From the NCBI RefSeq assembly GCF_029537395.1, contig NZ_CP120677.1, positions 1,798,001-1,862,000 on the forward strand: a DNA stretch of 64,000 nt, in the 5' to 3' direction. Positions 57,392 to 64,000 of this stretch are shown piece by piece. Origin of the DNA: Tissierella sp. Yu-01. Its GTDB lineage: Bacteria > Bacillota > Clostridia > Tissierellales > Tissierellaceae. The notes under the pieces are model-generated. The model saw nothing but the letters and a program-made list of their open reading frames with translations, was not told where the DNA came from and made no database searches. Position numbers and translations under genes: made by a program. Position 1 is the first letter of the stretch. Every line of letters starts with the position of its first letter.

Positions 57392-58132
57392 TTAAACTTC
57401 CTTTAATATTCTATACAAAAATTCCTTCGTTCTTTCTTCTTTTGGAGCATTAAATATCTCTTCTGGTGTTCCTTCTTCTGCGATAACACCCTTATCCATA
57501 AATATAACTCTATCTGATACTTCTTTGGCAAATCCCATCTCATGTGTTACAACAAGCATCGTTAAGCCTGTCTCAGCTAAATCCTTCATTACCTTCAATA
57601 CTTCACCGACCATTTCAGGGTCTAAGGCAGATGTTGGTTCATCAAATAACAATACATCTGGTTCCATAGATAATGCTCTAGCAATTGCTACACGTTGTTT
57701 TTGTCCACCGGATAACTGTCTTGGCTTTGCATTAATATAATTTTCCATGCCAACATTCTTTAAAAACTTCAAGGCTACTTTTTCTGCTTCTTCCTTGCTT
57801 CTTTTCAATACTTTTATCTGCCCTACTGTACAATTACTTAATACATCGTGATTGTTAAACAAATTAAATTGTTGAAACACCATCCCAAGCTTTGTTCTAT
57901 ATCCATAGATATCATGACTATGATCTAATATATTTTCACCATTGTATATAATCTTTCCGCTAGATGGCTTCTCCAATAGATTTATGCATCGAAGTAGAGT
58001 GGATTTACCAGATCCTGAAGAGCCGATAATGCATACTACTTCACCTTTGTTTACAGAAAAGTCTATATCTTTTAAGACTTTATTAGTTCCAAAGGATTTA
58101 CTTAAATGTTGTACATCAATTACCTTTTCCAT
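57392..58132 (-). CDS. Lysine ABC transporter ATPase
   Basis: A 246-residue polar amino-acid-type ATPase (GlnQ/HisP class). Walker [10 protein letters not shown] (about 36), signature [15 protein letters not shown] (about 138), Walker [14 protein letters not shown] in [11 protein letters not shown] behind GGAGG. Last gene of binding protein-permease-ATPase; lysine is inferred from the L-box. Confidence 0.94.
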   Translation of the reverse strand: MEKVIDVQHLSKSFGTNKVLKDIDFSVNKGEVVCIIGSSGSGKSTLLRCINLLEKPSSGKIIYNGENILDHSHDIYGYRTKLGMVFQQFNLFNNHDVLSNCTVGQIKVLKRSKEEAEKVALKFLKNVGMENYINAKPRQLSGGQKQRVAIARALSMEPDVLLFDEPTSALDPEMVGEVLKVMKDLAETGLTMLVVTHEMGFAKEVSDRVIFMDKGVIAEEGTPEEIFNAPKEERTKEFLYRILKEV

Positions 58133-58147
58133 AACTCTCCTCCACTT

Positions 58148-58915
58148 CTAAATATCTTTTTTCTTACGAACTATATCTTCAGGTCTTTCAACCTGCATTT
58201 GATTACCTGCCATTATAAAGTTAGCCGGTCCATCCATTCTTCGTTCCAATGAACGTAATATCCTTGTAATTGAAATTGTCATTATTAAGTAGATTATACT
58301 CACAATGAAATATGGTTCAAAGAATTTAAATGTTGCTCCGGCAATTGACTTGGTTTGAAAAAATAATTCAGTAACGGAGATTACATTTAATACAGATGTA
58401 TCTTTAACATTTATAACAAATTCGTTACCTGTTGCAGGCAAAATATTTCTAATAACTTGCGGTAATACTACATTCATCATAGTTTGCATATGATTCATAC
58501 CAATTGCCTGGGCTGCTTCGAATTGACCATTATCAATAGATACGATACCACCACGAACTATTTCTGACATATATGCACCAGTATTTATAGATACAATTAA
58601 TAGTGCAGCAAATACCCTATTCATCTGAATTCCAAAGGCTTGTGCTGTTCCATAAAAAATTACCATTGATTGAACTATCATTGGTGTTCCACGGAAGAAT
58701 TCTATATAAATAGAAAGTATTTTATTTAGTACAATAAGTAGAATTCTTTTTGCTCCTCTTTCAGGTTTGGGAATTGTGCGTATTATACCTACAAACAACC
58801 CAATAATCGTACCAATTATGGTACCTATAATGGATATAAATATAGTCATTCCAGCACCACGTAAAAACATAGGCCAGTTATTTACGAATATATCAATTAT
58901 GGTTTTAAAACTCAT
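58148..58915 (-). CDS. Lysine ABC transporter permease
   Basis: A 255-residue permease of the His/Glu/Gln/Arg/opine type with five or six helices. The EAA loop is AAQAIGMNHMQTMMNVVLPQ (about 138-157) and FFRGTPMIVQ is near residue 74. ATG behind AGGAGG. Confidence 0.94.
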   Translation of the reverse strand: MSFKTIIDIFVNNWPMFLRGAGMTIFISIIGTIIGTIIGLFVGIIRTIPKPERGAKRILLIVLNKILSIYIEFFRGTPMIVQSMVIFYGTAQAFGIQMNRVFAALLIVSINTGAYMSEIVRGGIVSIDNGQFEAAQAIGMNHMQTMMNVVLPQVIRNILPATGNEFVINVKDTSVLNVISVTELFFQTKSIAGATFKFFEPYFIVSIIYLIMTISITRILRSLERRMDGPANFIMAGNQMQVERPEDIVRKKKDI

Positions 58916-58973
58916 TTAAATCCTCCTCTTGAACATGGATAAACTGACTACCTTAAAGGTAGCCAGTTTTACC

Positions 58974-59831
58974 TTATTGTGCTGCTGGTTGGTTAACAAT
59001 TGCATTATCCATTATTTCTTGACGTTCTTCTTCTGATATTCCTGCAAGTATTTCATTTATCTTTTCAGTTAATTCACTGCCTTTTTGTAAACCAACTGCT
59101 ATAGCAGTATCGTCATCTGATGTTTCGAATCCATCTTCAAATTCTATAAATGTAAAGTTAGAATTAGCTGCTGCAGCACTAACTGCTTCAGGACGTTCTG
59201 AAACATAACCATCTATAATTCCTGATTCTAATGCAACTCTCATTGCTGGGAAATTATCCATTGCAGTTTCTTTAACAACACCTTCAATTTGATCTATTAC
59301 TGTATAGTGAAATGTATTAAGTTGTGCTGTTACCTTTGCGCCACTAAAATCTTGAATTGATGTTGCATTTTCATAAGCTCCACCACTTTTTACTACCATT
59401 ACTAAATCAGATTTATAATAATTATCTGAGAAATCAATAGATTGAGCACGTTCTGCTGTAGGTGACATACCTGCTACTATTGAGTCTATCATTCCAGATG
59501 TTAATGCTGGTAAAAGTCCATCCCATTCTGTTTTAACAATAACTAGTTCTCTTCCTAAACCTTCAGCTATTTTCTTAGCAATTTCAACATCATAACCACC
59601 TGCATATTCTGCAGTACCTTCTATGGCTACAGCACCATTTGAGTCGTCCATTTGTGTCCAGTTGAATGGTGGATATCCCGCTTCTAATCCAACAACGAAT
59701 TTTTCGCTTCCCGCTGGTGATTCTGAGCCAGCTGGAACTTCAGCGCCTGTTCCACCACTTGATGAACATCCTGTTAACACTGTTACTGCTAATAATGATA
59801 ATATTAATAATATCGATAGTCTTCTTCTCAT
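58974..59831 (-). CDS. Lysine-binding lipoprotein
   Basis: A 285-residue family-3 (polar amino acid) binding protein. Lipobox VLTGC (Cys about 22), Ser/Gly linker, then KFVVGLEAGYPPFNW (about 44-58), DSIVAGMSPTAERAQSIDFSD (about 110-130, landmark MSPTAER). ATG behind AAGGAGG. First gene of the operon behind the lysine riboswitch. Confidence 0.93.
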   Translation of the reverse strand: MRRRLSILLILSLLAVTVLTGCSSSGGTGAEVPAGSESPAGSEKFVVGLEAGYPPFNWTQMDDSNGAVAIEGTAEYAGGYDVEIAKKIAEGLGRELVIVKTEWDGLLPALTSGMIDSIVAGMSPTAERAQSIDFSDNYYKSDLVMVVKSGGAYENATSIQDFSGAKVTAQLNTFHYTVIDQIEGVVKETAMDNFPAMRVALESGIIDGYVSERPEAVSAAAANSNFTFIEFEDGFETSDDDTAIAVGLQKGSELTEKINEILAGISEEERQEIMDNAIVNQPAAQ

Positions 59832-59962
59832 TTTTAATTTCCTCCTTTAAAATAAATTCGCAGTCTCATTCACCAAATTATTTGTTCGCCGCCGCTCTCA
59901 TACCCTTTCGATGAAATATAACGAAATCGAAGATTTCTATATTTCTATCGTTGGGCACAAGT

Positions 59963-60029
59963 AAATTTGGGAATTCGTTGCGGCTGACCTACCATCAATT
60001 TAAGAAAATCACCTAAATTGGGTTAGGGC
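59963..60029. repeat. Dispersed repeat family 2, copy c (partial)
   Basis: AAATTTGG then GCGGCTGACCTACCATCAAT and CCTAAATTGGGTTAGGGCA match the right two thirds of 44667-44763. It lies between the riboswitch terminator and the lysine-binding protein gene. The rest of 59850-59962 shows nothing recognisable. Confidence 0.7.
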
Positions 60030-60032
60030 AAG

Positions 60033-60068
60033 CAAAAAAATAAACACCTGACATGATTGTCAAGTGTT
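60033..60068 (-). terminator. Expression-platform terminator of the lysine riboswitch
   Basis: AACACCTGACA (60043-60053) pairs with TGTCAAGTGTT (60058-60068), followed on the minus strand by a T run (60033-60042). Confidence 0.88.
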
Positions 60069-60120
60069 AGTATGCGTATAGCAAAGCTAAAGACAATCCT
60101 CTCTCCTTTCTTGCTCATTG

Positions 60121-60298
60121 TGAGATAGCACAACATACATAGTATCGAGCTAATACTATGATGACAGTCCTATATCTATTAAATATAGTCCCAGCAACAG
60201 ATTTTGGTATCTGTAACTTCGGCGATTGTCCCTTTTGCTATACTTCTTAGGATTCCGTCCTCCATATAGCTACTCTTAATAACCGCGCCTCTACCTCA
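60121..60298 (-). ncRNA. Lysine riboswitch (L-box)
   Basis: Minus-strand aptamer with P1 TGAGGTAG (60291-60298) paired to CTATCTCA (60121-60128). Conserved blocks appear in order: GAGGTAGAGGCGC, AAGAGTAGC, GGGACAATCGCCGAAG, TTGCTGGGA and GGACTGTCA. Lysine binding should favour the terminator at 60033 and switch off the lysine importer. Confidence 0.95.
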
Positions 60299-60333
60299 CC
60301 CAAAGGATGAGGATTTTTATTATATTGGGTTCT

Positions 60334-60362
60334 ATTCTAACATCATTATTATTAATTGTCAA
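60334..60362 (-). promoter_or_regulatory. SigA-type promoter of the lysine transporter operon
   Basis: TTGACA (60357-60362), 17 bp, TAGAAT (60334-60339) on the minus strand, about 30 bp before the aptamer. Confidence 0.85.
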
Positions 60363-60438
60363 TGATAAAAGTAAAATTATAATACCTTTATTTTTCATAT
60401 ATTTTCATATCATGTAGATAGCTTTTATAATTGTACAT

Positions 60439-60467
60439 ATGACAAATATTAACTTTTATGCTATTAT
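60439..60467 (+). promoter_or_regulatory. Candidate promoter of degV
   Basis: ATGACA (60439-60444), 17 bp, TATTAT (60462-60467). A start near 60474 would place the whole structured element in the leader. Confidence 0.5.
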
Positions 60468-60497
60468 TACTTGTAAAGATATCAAAGAATTAACTCA

Positions 60498-60636
60498 TTT
60501 AAGTATCGGAAGAAATTGCATAGCAATTTCATCACACCGCTGCAACGAGGTGAGTGATTATCACACACCACCTGTTTACTTAAATAGGTACCCGACCGCC
60601 TATAGAAGCGGGGGATATCATTCACCTCGTTATAAT
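60498..60636 (+). repeat. Structured leader element, full copy B (before degV)
   Basis: Same 138-nt element as 48655-48793. Here stems are all Watson-Crick: GAAATTGC/GCAATTTC; AACGAGGTGA...TCACCTCGTT; ACCTGTTTACTTAAATAGGT; CCGCCTATAGAAGCGG. The degV start codon lies 36 bases downstream. Confidence 0.78.
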
Positions 60637-60671
60637 TGCATTTAAATTAGAATTAGAAAGGAATTAATAAA

Positions 60672-61526
60672 ATGAGTAGAAAGATAATATTAAGTGCTGA
60701 TAGCACCTGTGATTTAAGTAAAGAATTAGTTGATAAATATAATATTCAATTATTTCCTTATACTATTACTCTTGATGACAATGTATATAAAGATAATATA
60801 GATATAACCCCTCCAGATATTTTTAAGGCTTATAGAGAAAAGAGGTTGCTCCCAAAAACATCTGCCATTAATACAGTTGAATATTATAATTATTTTAAAG
60901 AATGGATAGATAAGGGCTATGAAATAATACATATTACTTTAGGAAGTTCATTAACAAGTAGTTTTAACAACTGTTGCCTATCCGCCAACGAATTAACTGG
61001 TGTACACCCTATAGATTCTCAAAACCTTTCAACTGGTTCAGGATTATTGGTTATAAAAGCAGGAGAACTTATAGAAAAGGGATTAAATACTGAAGATATT
61101 ATAAGTCAATTAAAGGATCATAGAAATAATATACATATGAGTTTTATATTAGATACTTTGGATTTCTTATATGCTGGAGGCCGTTGTTCAAAACTTTCCT
61201 CTTTGGGGTCCAACCTTCTAAAAATAAAACCTGTTATAAATGTAGACAATAACTCTGGAGCTATGGGTGTGGGAAATAAATATAGAGGGACAATAGATAA
61301 AGTTTTAATCAAGTATATAAAGGATAAATTGTCTAGTTATAATAATATAAATAAAGAACATGTTTGTCTTGTACATTCAGGTGTAGATGACGAATTGATT
61401 GATATAGCTAAGAATGCAATTTTAGAACATACTCCTTTTAAAACAGTTCATACAACAGTTGCCAGCTGTACAATTACCTGTCATTGTGGCCCCAATACAA
61501 TAGGATTTTCTTTTGAAACAATATAG
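60672..61526 (+). CDS. DegV-family fatty-acid-binding protein
   Basis: A 284-residue protein; ATG nine bases after AAAGG. N-terminal IILSADSTCDLSKEL (about 5-19) is the family start; TSAINTVEYYNYF (about 62), SSLTSSFNN (about 99), and FILDTLDFLYAGGRCSK (about 160) form the lipid pocket. In FakB members the pocket presents a fatty acid to the FakA kinase; no FakA is adjacent. Role in this organism is inferred from family only. Confidence 0.93.
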   Translation: MSRKIILSADSTCDLSKELVDKYNIQLFPYTITLDDNVYKDNIDITPPDIFKAYREKRLLPKTSAINTVEYYNYFKEWIDKGYEIIHITLGSSLTSSFNNCCLSANELTGVHPIDSQNLSTGSGLLVIKAGELIEKGLNTEDIISQLKDHRNNIHMSFILDTLDFLYAGGRCSKLSSLGSNLLKIKPVINVDNNSGAMGVGNKYRGTIDKVLIKYIKDKLSSYNNINKEHVCLVHSGVDDELIDIAKNAILEHTPFKTVHTTVASCTITCHCGPNTIGFSFETI

Positions 61527-61531
61527 ATATG

Positions 61532-61574
61532 AAAGCTTATATATTTACAAAATAAATATATAAGCTTTTTTTAT
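61532..61574 (+). terminator. Terminator after degV
   Basis: AAAGCTTATATATTT (61532-61546) pairs with AAATATATAAGCTTT (61554-61568), followed by TTTTT. Confidence 0.9.
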
Positions 61575-61596
61575 TTAATTATTTTTAAATTAACAC

Positions 61597-61625
61597 TTGA
61601 CATAAATCAAAAATAAAACTATAAT
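61597..61625 (+). promoter_or_regulatory. SigA promoter of the rubrerythrin gene
   Basis: TTGACA (61597-61602), 17 bp, TATAAT (61620-61625): consensus in both boxes and spacing, so strong expression is expected. Confidence 0.9.
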
Positions 61626-61701
61626 AATATTGTAATCGTTACAAAGTGATACTCATTCAATGTTGCAAACAAAAAATTTAAAAATATATGGAGGTATGAA
61701 A

Positions 61702-62196
61702 ATGTCAGAAAACAAAACACTTAAAAATTTAATGGAAGGATTTGCTGGAGAATCACAAGCAAATAGAAAGTACACAATATATGCAAAGAAAGCAGAAGCT
61801 GAAGGAAAAACAAATGCTGCAAAACTATTTAGAGCAGCAGCTGAAGCTGAAGCTATCCATGCACAAAAACATTTAGAAACTGCAAAGAAGGTTTTATCAA
61901 CAGCTGAAAACCTACAAGATGCTGTTAACGGTGAGACTTTTGAATTTGAAAGCATGTATCCTGAATTCTTAAAAGATGCTGAAGCAGAAGGAAATAAAGA
62001 CGCTATTAGGTCATTTACTTTTGCAATGGAAGCTGAAAAAGTTCATGCTAAGCTATATAAGGAAGCACTAGAAAATATTGATAGCGAAGAAGAAATATTC
62101 TTTTACTTATGTCCAGTATGTGGAAACATAGAAATAGGAAAACCTGAAAAGTGTGCTATTTGTAATGTAGCTGGAGAAAAATTTATAAAATACTAA
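61702..62196 (+). CDS. rbr: Rubrerythrin
   Basis: A 164-residue peroxide-reducing protein of anaerobes. The ATG seven bases after GGAGG gives MSENKTLKNLMEGF; upstream in-frame starts lie before the ribosome site. Ferritin-like di-iron domain with E in ESQANRKYT (about 15), EAEAIHAQKH (about 48-57), and EAEKVHAKLY (about 110-119), then a rubredoxin-like C-terminus with CPVCG and CAIC (about 138-155). Monocistronic with its own strong promoter and terminator. Confidence 0.95.
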   Translation: MSENKTLKNLMEGFAGESQANRKYTIYAKKAEAEGKTNAAKLFRAAAEAEAIHAQKHLETAKKVLSTAENLQDAVNGETFEFESMYPEFLKDAEAEGNKDAIRSFTFAMEAEKVHAKLYKEALENIDSEEEIFFYLCPVCGNIEIGKPEKCAICNVAGEKFIKY

Positions 62197-62206
62197 TCTA
62201 AATATA

Positions 62207-62236
62207 TGAACTGGCATATGCCAGTTCATTTTTTCT
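62207..62236 (+). terminator. Terminator after rbr
   Basis: TGAACTGGCAT/ATGCCAGTTCA (62207-62228) followed by TTTTTTC. Confidence 0.92.
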
Positions 62237-62312
62237 TTCTATGATTTGGTTTCTCTAAATATGTAATAATAATGATATAATATATTTTAGTATTTTAGAA
62301 AAGGTGAGTTTT

Positions 62313-63422
62313 ATGTCAAAGAGAGTAATATTAGGTATGAGTGGAGGAGTGGATTCATCAGTTTCAGCTCTATTGCTTAAGGAAGCGGGATATGAAGTCA
62401 TTGGTCTTTTCATGAAGAATTGGGATGAGAAGGATGATGACGGCATATGTACTGCAACTGAAGATTCAGATGATGCCAGAAGAGTAGCTAATCAGATAGG
62501 AATTCCATATTATACTGTTAATTTTGAAAAAGAATACTGGGACAGAGTATTCACTTATTTCCTTGATGAATATAAAAAAGGAAGAACACCAAATCCAGAT
62601 GTAATGTGTAATCAGGAGATTAAATTTAATGCCTTTCTTGATTATGCACTTAAACTAGAAGGTGACTATATAGCCATGGGTCATTATGCACAAGTTCAAG
62701 AGAGAAATGGAGATTACTATTTAATTAGAGGTAAGGATGTAAATAAAGATCAAAGTTATTTTTTATCAAGAATTGGACAAAAAGCATTATCTAAAACAAT
62801 ATTCCCCATTGGACATTTAGAAAAGTCGGAAGTTAGAGAAATTGCTAAAAAGAATGAACTATATACTGCATTAAAAAAAGACTCTACTGGTATATGCTTC
62901 ATAGGCGAAAGGAATTTTGATGAATTTTTAGATAAATATCTTCTTACTAAAGAAGGTGATTTTATAGATGTAGACGGAAATAAAGTGGGAAGACATAATG
63001 GGTTAATACATTATACCTTAGGTCAAAGAAAGGGCATAGGCATTGGTGGAATTGGCACCGGAGAACCTTGGTTTGTTGTAGGCAAGAATATAAAAGAGAA
63101 TATGGTTTATATAGCCCAAGGTGAGAACCACCCTGCTCTATATTCGACTTCCCTAATTGGGGAAAATCCTTCTTGGATATTAGAAAAGGCTCCAGAGATA
63201 CCTTTGAGATGTACAGCCAAATTCAGATATAGGCAGGCAGATGTTCCCGTTACTGTAAATATATTAGATAGTGGTGAACTTCACATAGTATATGATAAGC
63301 CTGTTAAGGCAGTTACACCAGGACAAGTAGCTGTTTTATATCAAGATGAAGTCTGTCTTGGAAGCTGCATTATAAAATCAATTGACCCATTAGATAAAAA
63401 ATATGAATATTTGAATAGATAG
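62313..63422 (+). CDS. mnmA: tRNA-specific 2-thiouridylase
   Basis: Thiolates U34 of Lys, Glu and Gln tRNAs. About 369 residues. The ATG after AAAAGGTG is preferred over a GTG three codons earlier within the ribosome site. PP-loop ATP motif GMSGGVDSS (about 8-16), catalytic Cys in [10 protein letters not shown] (about 103), second Cys in [10 protein letters not shown] (about 199). A cysteine desulfurase partner is not seen nearby. Confidence 0.97.
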   Translation: MSKRVILGMSGGVDSSVSALLLKEAGYEVIGLFMKNWDEKDDDGICTATEDSDDARRVANQIGIPYYTVNFEKEYWDRVFTYFLDEYKKGRTPNPDVMCNQEIKFNAFLDYALKLEGDYIAMGHYAQVQERNGDYYLIRGKDVNKDQSYFLSRIGQKALSKTIFPIGHLEKSEVREIAKKNELYTALKKDSTGICFIGERNFDEFLDKYLLTKEGDFIDVDGNKVGRHNGLIHYTLGQRKGIGIGGIGTGEPWFVVGKNIKENMVYIAQGENHPALYSTSLIGENPSWILEKAPEIPLRCTAKFRYRQADVPVTVNILDSGELHIVYDKPVKAVTPGQVAVLYQDEVCLGSCIIKSIDPLDKKYEYLNR

Positions 63423-63437
63423 TAAATAAGTAAATCG

Positions 63438-63470
63438 AAATAGGCATGATAATCATGCCTATTTTTATCC
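63438..63470. terminator. Terminator between mnmA and the histidine kinase
   Basis: AAATAGGCATGAT (63438-63450) pairs with ATCATGCCTATTT (63452-63464); TTTTT on the plus strand serves mnmA. It also lies just past the stop of the convergent kinase gene. Confidence 0.85.
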
Positions 63471-64000
63471 TTAAGAATATATATCTGAAAACTCAACATT
63501 TATGCGTTCAACAAAATGTTTATGATTGTGTTTATAGTATAACCCATCACTAATTAAATTAGAGTTACTTATTAATGTTTCAGATGGTAATTCTACTATA
63601 AACTCACTACCCTTTCCTAATTCACTATTCAAAATAATACTACCACCATGAATTTCCACTAATGCTTTAACTATAGACAAGCCAATTCCACTTCCTTCAC
63701 ATTCTCGTCTTAAGGACTTATCCACCTGCTCATATCTATTGAAGATGCTCTGATGTTTTTCCGTAGGTATTCCTATTCCATTATCCTTCACTATTATCTT
63801 TACAGTATCATCACAATCGATTACAGAAACTAAAATATGGCCACCATTATGTGTAAATTTTATAGCATTCGAAATTAAATTTAGAATAATTCGCTCTATT
63901 TTATCTTGGTCACATGCTATTACTTTTTCTTCCACATTGGTATCAAAAGCTATGGTAATATACTTGTTTTTTGCATAATCAACCACAGAAAGAGTTATCT
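63471..64000 (-). CDS. Sensor histidine kinase, C-terminal part (cut by window end)
   Basis: About 176 codons are visible and the frame continues past the window edge (…ITLSVVDYAKNK). It is the HATPase domain: N box NLISNAIKFTHNGG, G1 box DNGIGIP, F-type region IFNRYEQVDKSLRRE, G2 box GSGIGLSIVKALVEIHGG. The last 45 residues after FIVELPSE are a non-conserved tail. The phospho-acceptor His and any sensor lie outside, so the signal cannot be named. Confidence 0.92.
   Translation of the reverse strand, partial: ITLSVVDYAKNKYITIAFDTNVEEKVIACDQDKIERIILNLISNAIKFTHNGGHILVSVIDCDDTVKIIVKDNGIGIPTEKHQSIFNRYEQVDKSLRRECEGSGIGLSIVKALVEIHGGSIILNSELGKGSEFIVELPSETLISNSNLISDGLYYKHNHKHFVERINVEFSDIYS

Noticed and set aside
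61610-61650. Possible PerR box at the rubrerythrin promoter
   Set aside because: The TATAATAATATTGTAAT stretch overlaps the consensus -10 and matches a PerR palindrome poorly in its second half.
1-64000. Defence system, prophage, insertion sequence or CRISPR array
   Set aside because: No transposase, integrase, nuclease-helicase pair, regular spacer array or toxin-antitoxin pair was recognised; the accessory signal here is limited to small repeats.

Overview
The window is AT-rich (roughly one third G+C by eye) and reads as a chromosome segment of an anaerobic low-GC Firmicute of the Clostridia/Tissierellia kind. Supporting signs are strong GGAGG ribosome sites, frequent TTG/GTG starts, pyruvate formate-lyase, rubrerythrin, a Na+-pump decarboxylase beta/gamma pair, T-box leaders, an L-box lysine riboswitch and a glmS ribozyme. 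No phage, insertion sequence, CRISPR array, rRNA or tRNA gene was seen. The species was not determined.

Layout. 1-11.8 kb is a signalling island: five methyl-accepting chemotaxis proteins (one cut by the window edge), a GGDEF/HD-GYP protein and a CheY-like receiver. Several have promoters of one SigD-like type (TTAA, 15 bp, then a GCCGATAA-like box). 11.8-21 kb holds housekeeping and envelope genes: glmS behind its ribozyme, apt, a divergent MurE-like ligase, a DUF5317-like membrane protein, a membrane HD-GYP protein, an unknown conserved-looking protein, DUF445 and a TauE/SafE exporter. 21-33.4 kb is a maltodextrin locus: LacI-type regulator, glycogen phosphorylase, MalQ, ABC ATPase, a GH65 phosphorylase fused to beta-phosphoglucomutase, MalG, MalF and MalE, with two similar candidate operators. 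33.5-38.6 kb is a branched-chain amino-acid ABC operon (livKHMGF) behind a T-box with an apparent leucine specifier. 38.9-42.8 kb is pflB-pflA plus a Crp/Fnr-type regulator, with a TGTGA-N6-TCACT site exactly 41.5 bp upstream of the predicted pflB start point. 43-48.5 kb has a FAD/Rieske oxidoreductase, an EamA exporter and two peptidases, separated by dispersed repeats. 48.8-51.9 kb resembles the Bacillus ydjI-ydjG-ydjH membrane-stress genes. 51.9-54.2 kb has a short OadG-like subunit, the decarboxylase beta subunit and a membrane J-domain protein. 54.3-57.4 kb is a trpXYZ-like tryptophan transporter behind a tryptophan T-box. 57.4-60.4 kb is a lysine ABC transporter behind an L-box. 60.5-64 kb has DegV, rubrerythrin, mnmA and the end of a histidine kinase.

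How the genes work together. Three amino-acid importers are each gated by a different RNA sensor (Leu T-box, Trp T-box, Lys riboswitch), and one chemoreceptor carries an amino-acid-binding dCache motif, so amino-acid foraging is a clear theme. The maltodextrin locus is a complete import and phosphorolysis route ending in glucose 6-phosphate.

The least explained material is between the genes: three families of dispersed, foldable repeats. The most striking is an approximately 138-nt element with two 93%-identical full copies in the leaders of ydjI-like and degV, plus two truncated copies, all oriented in sense with the gene that follows.
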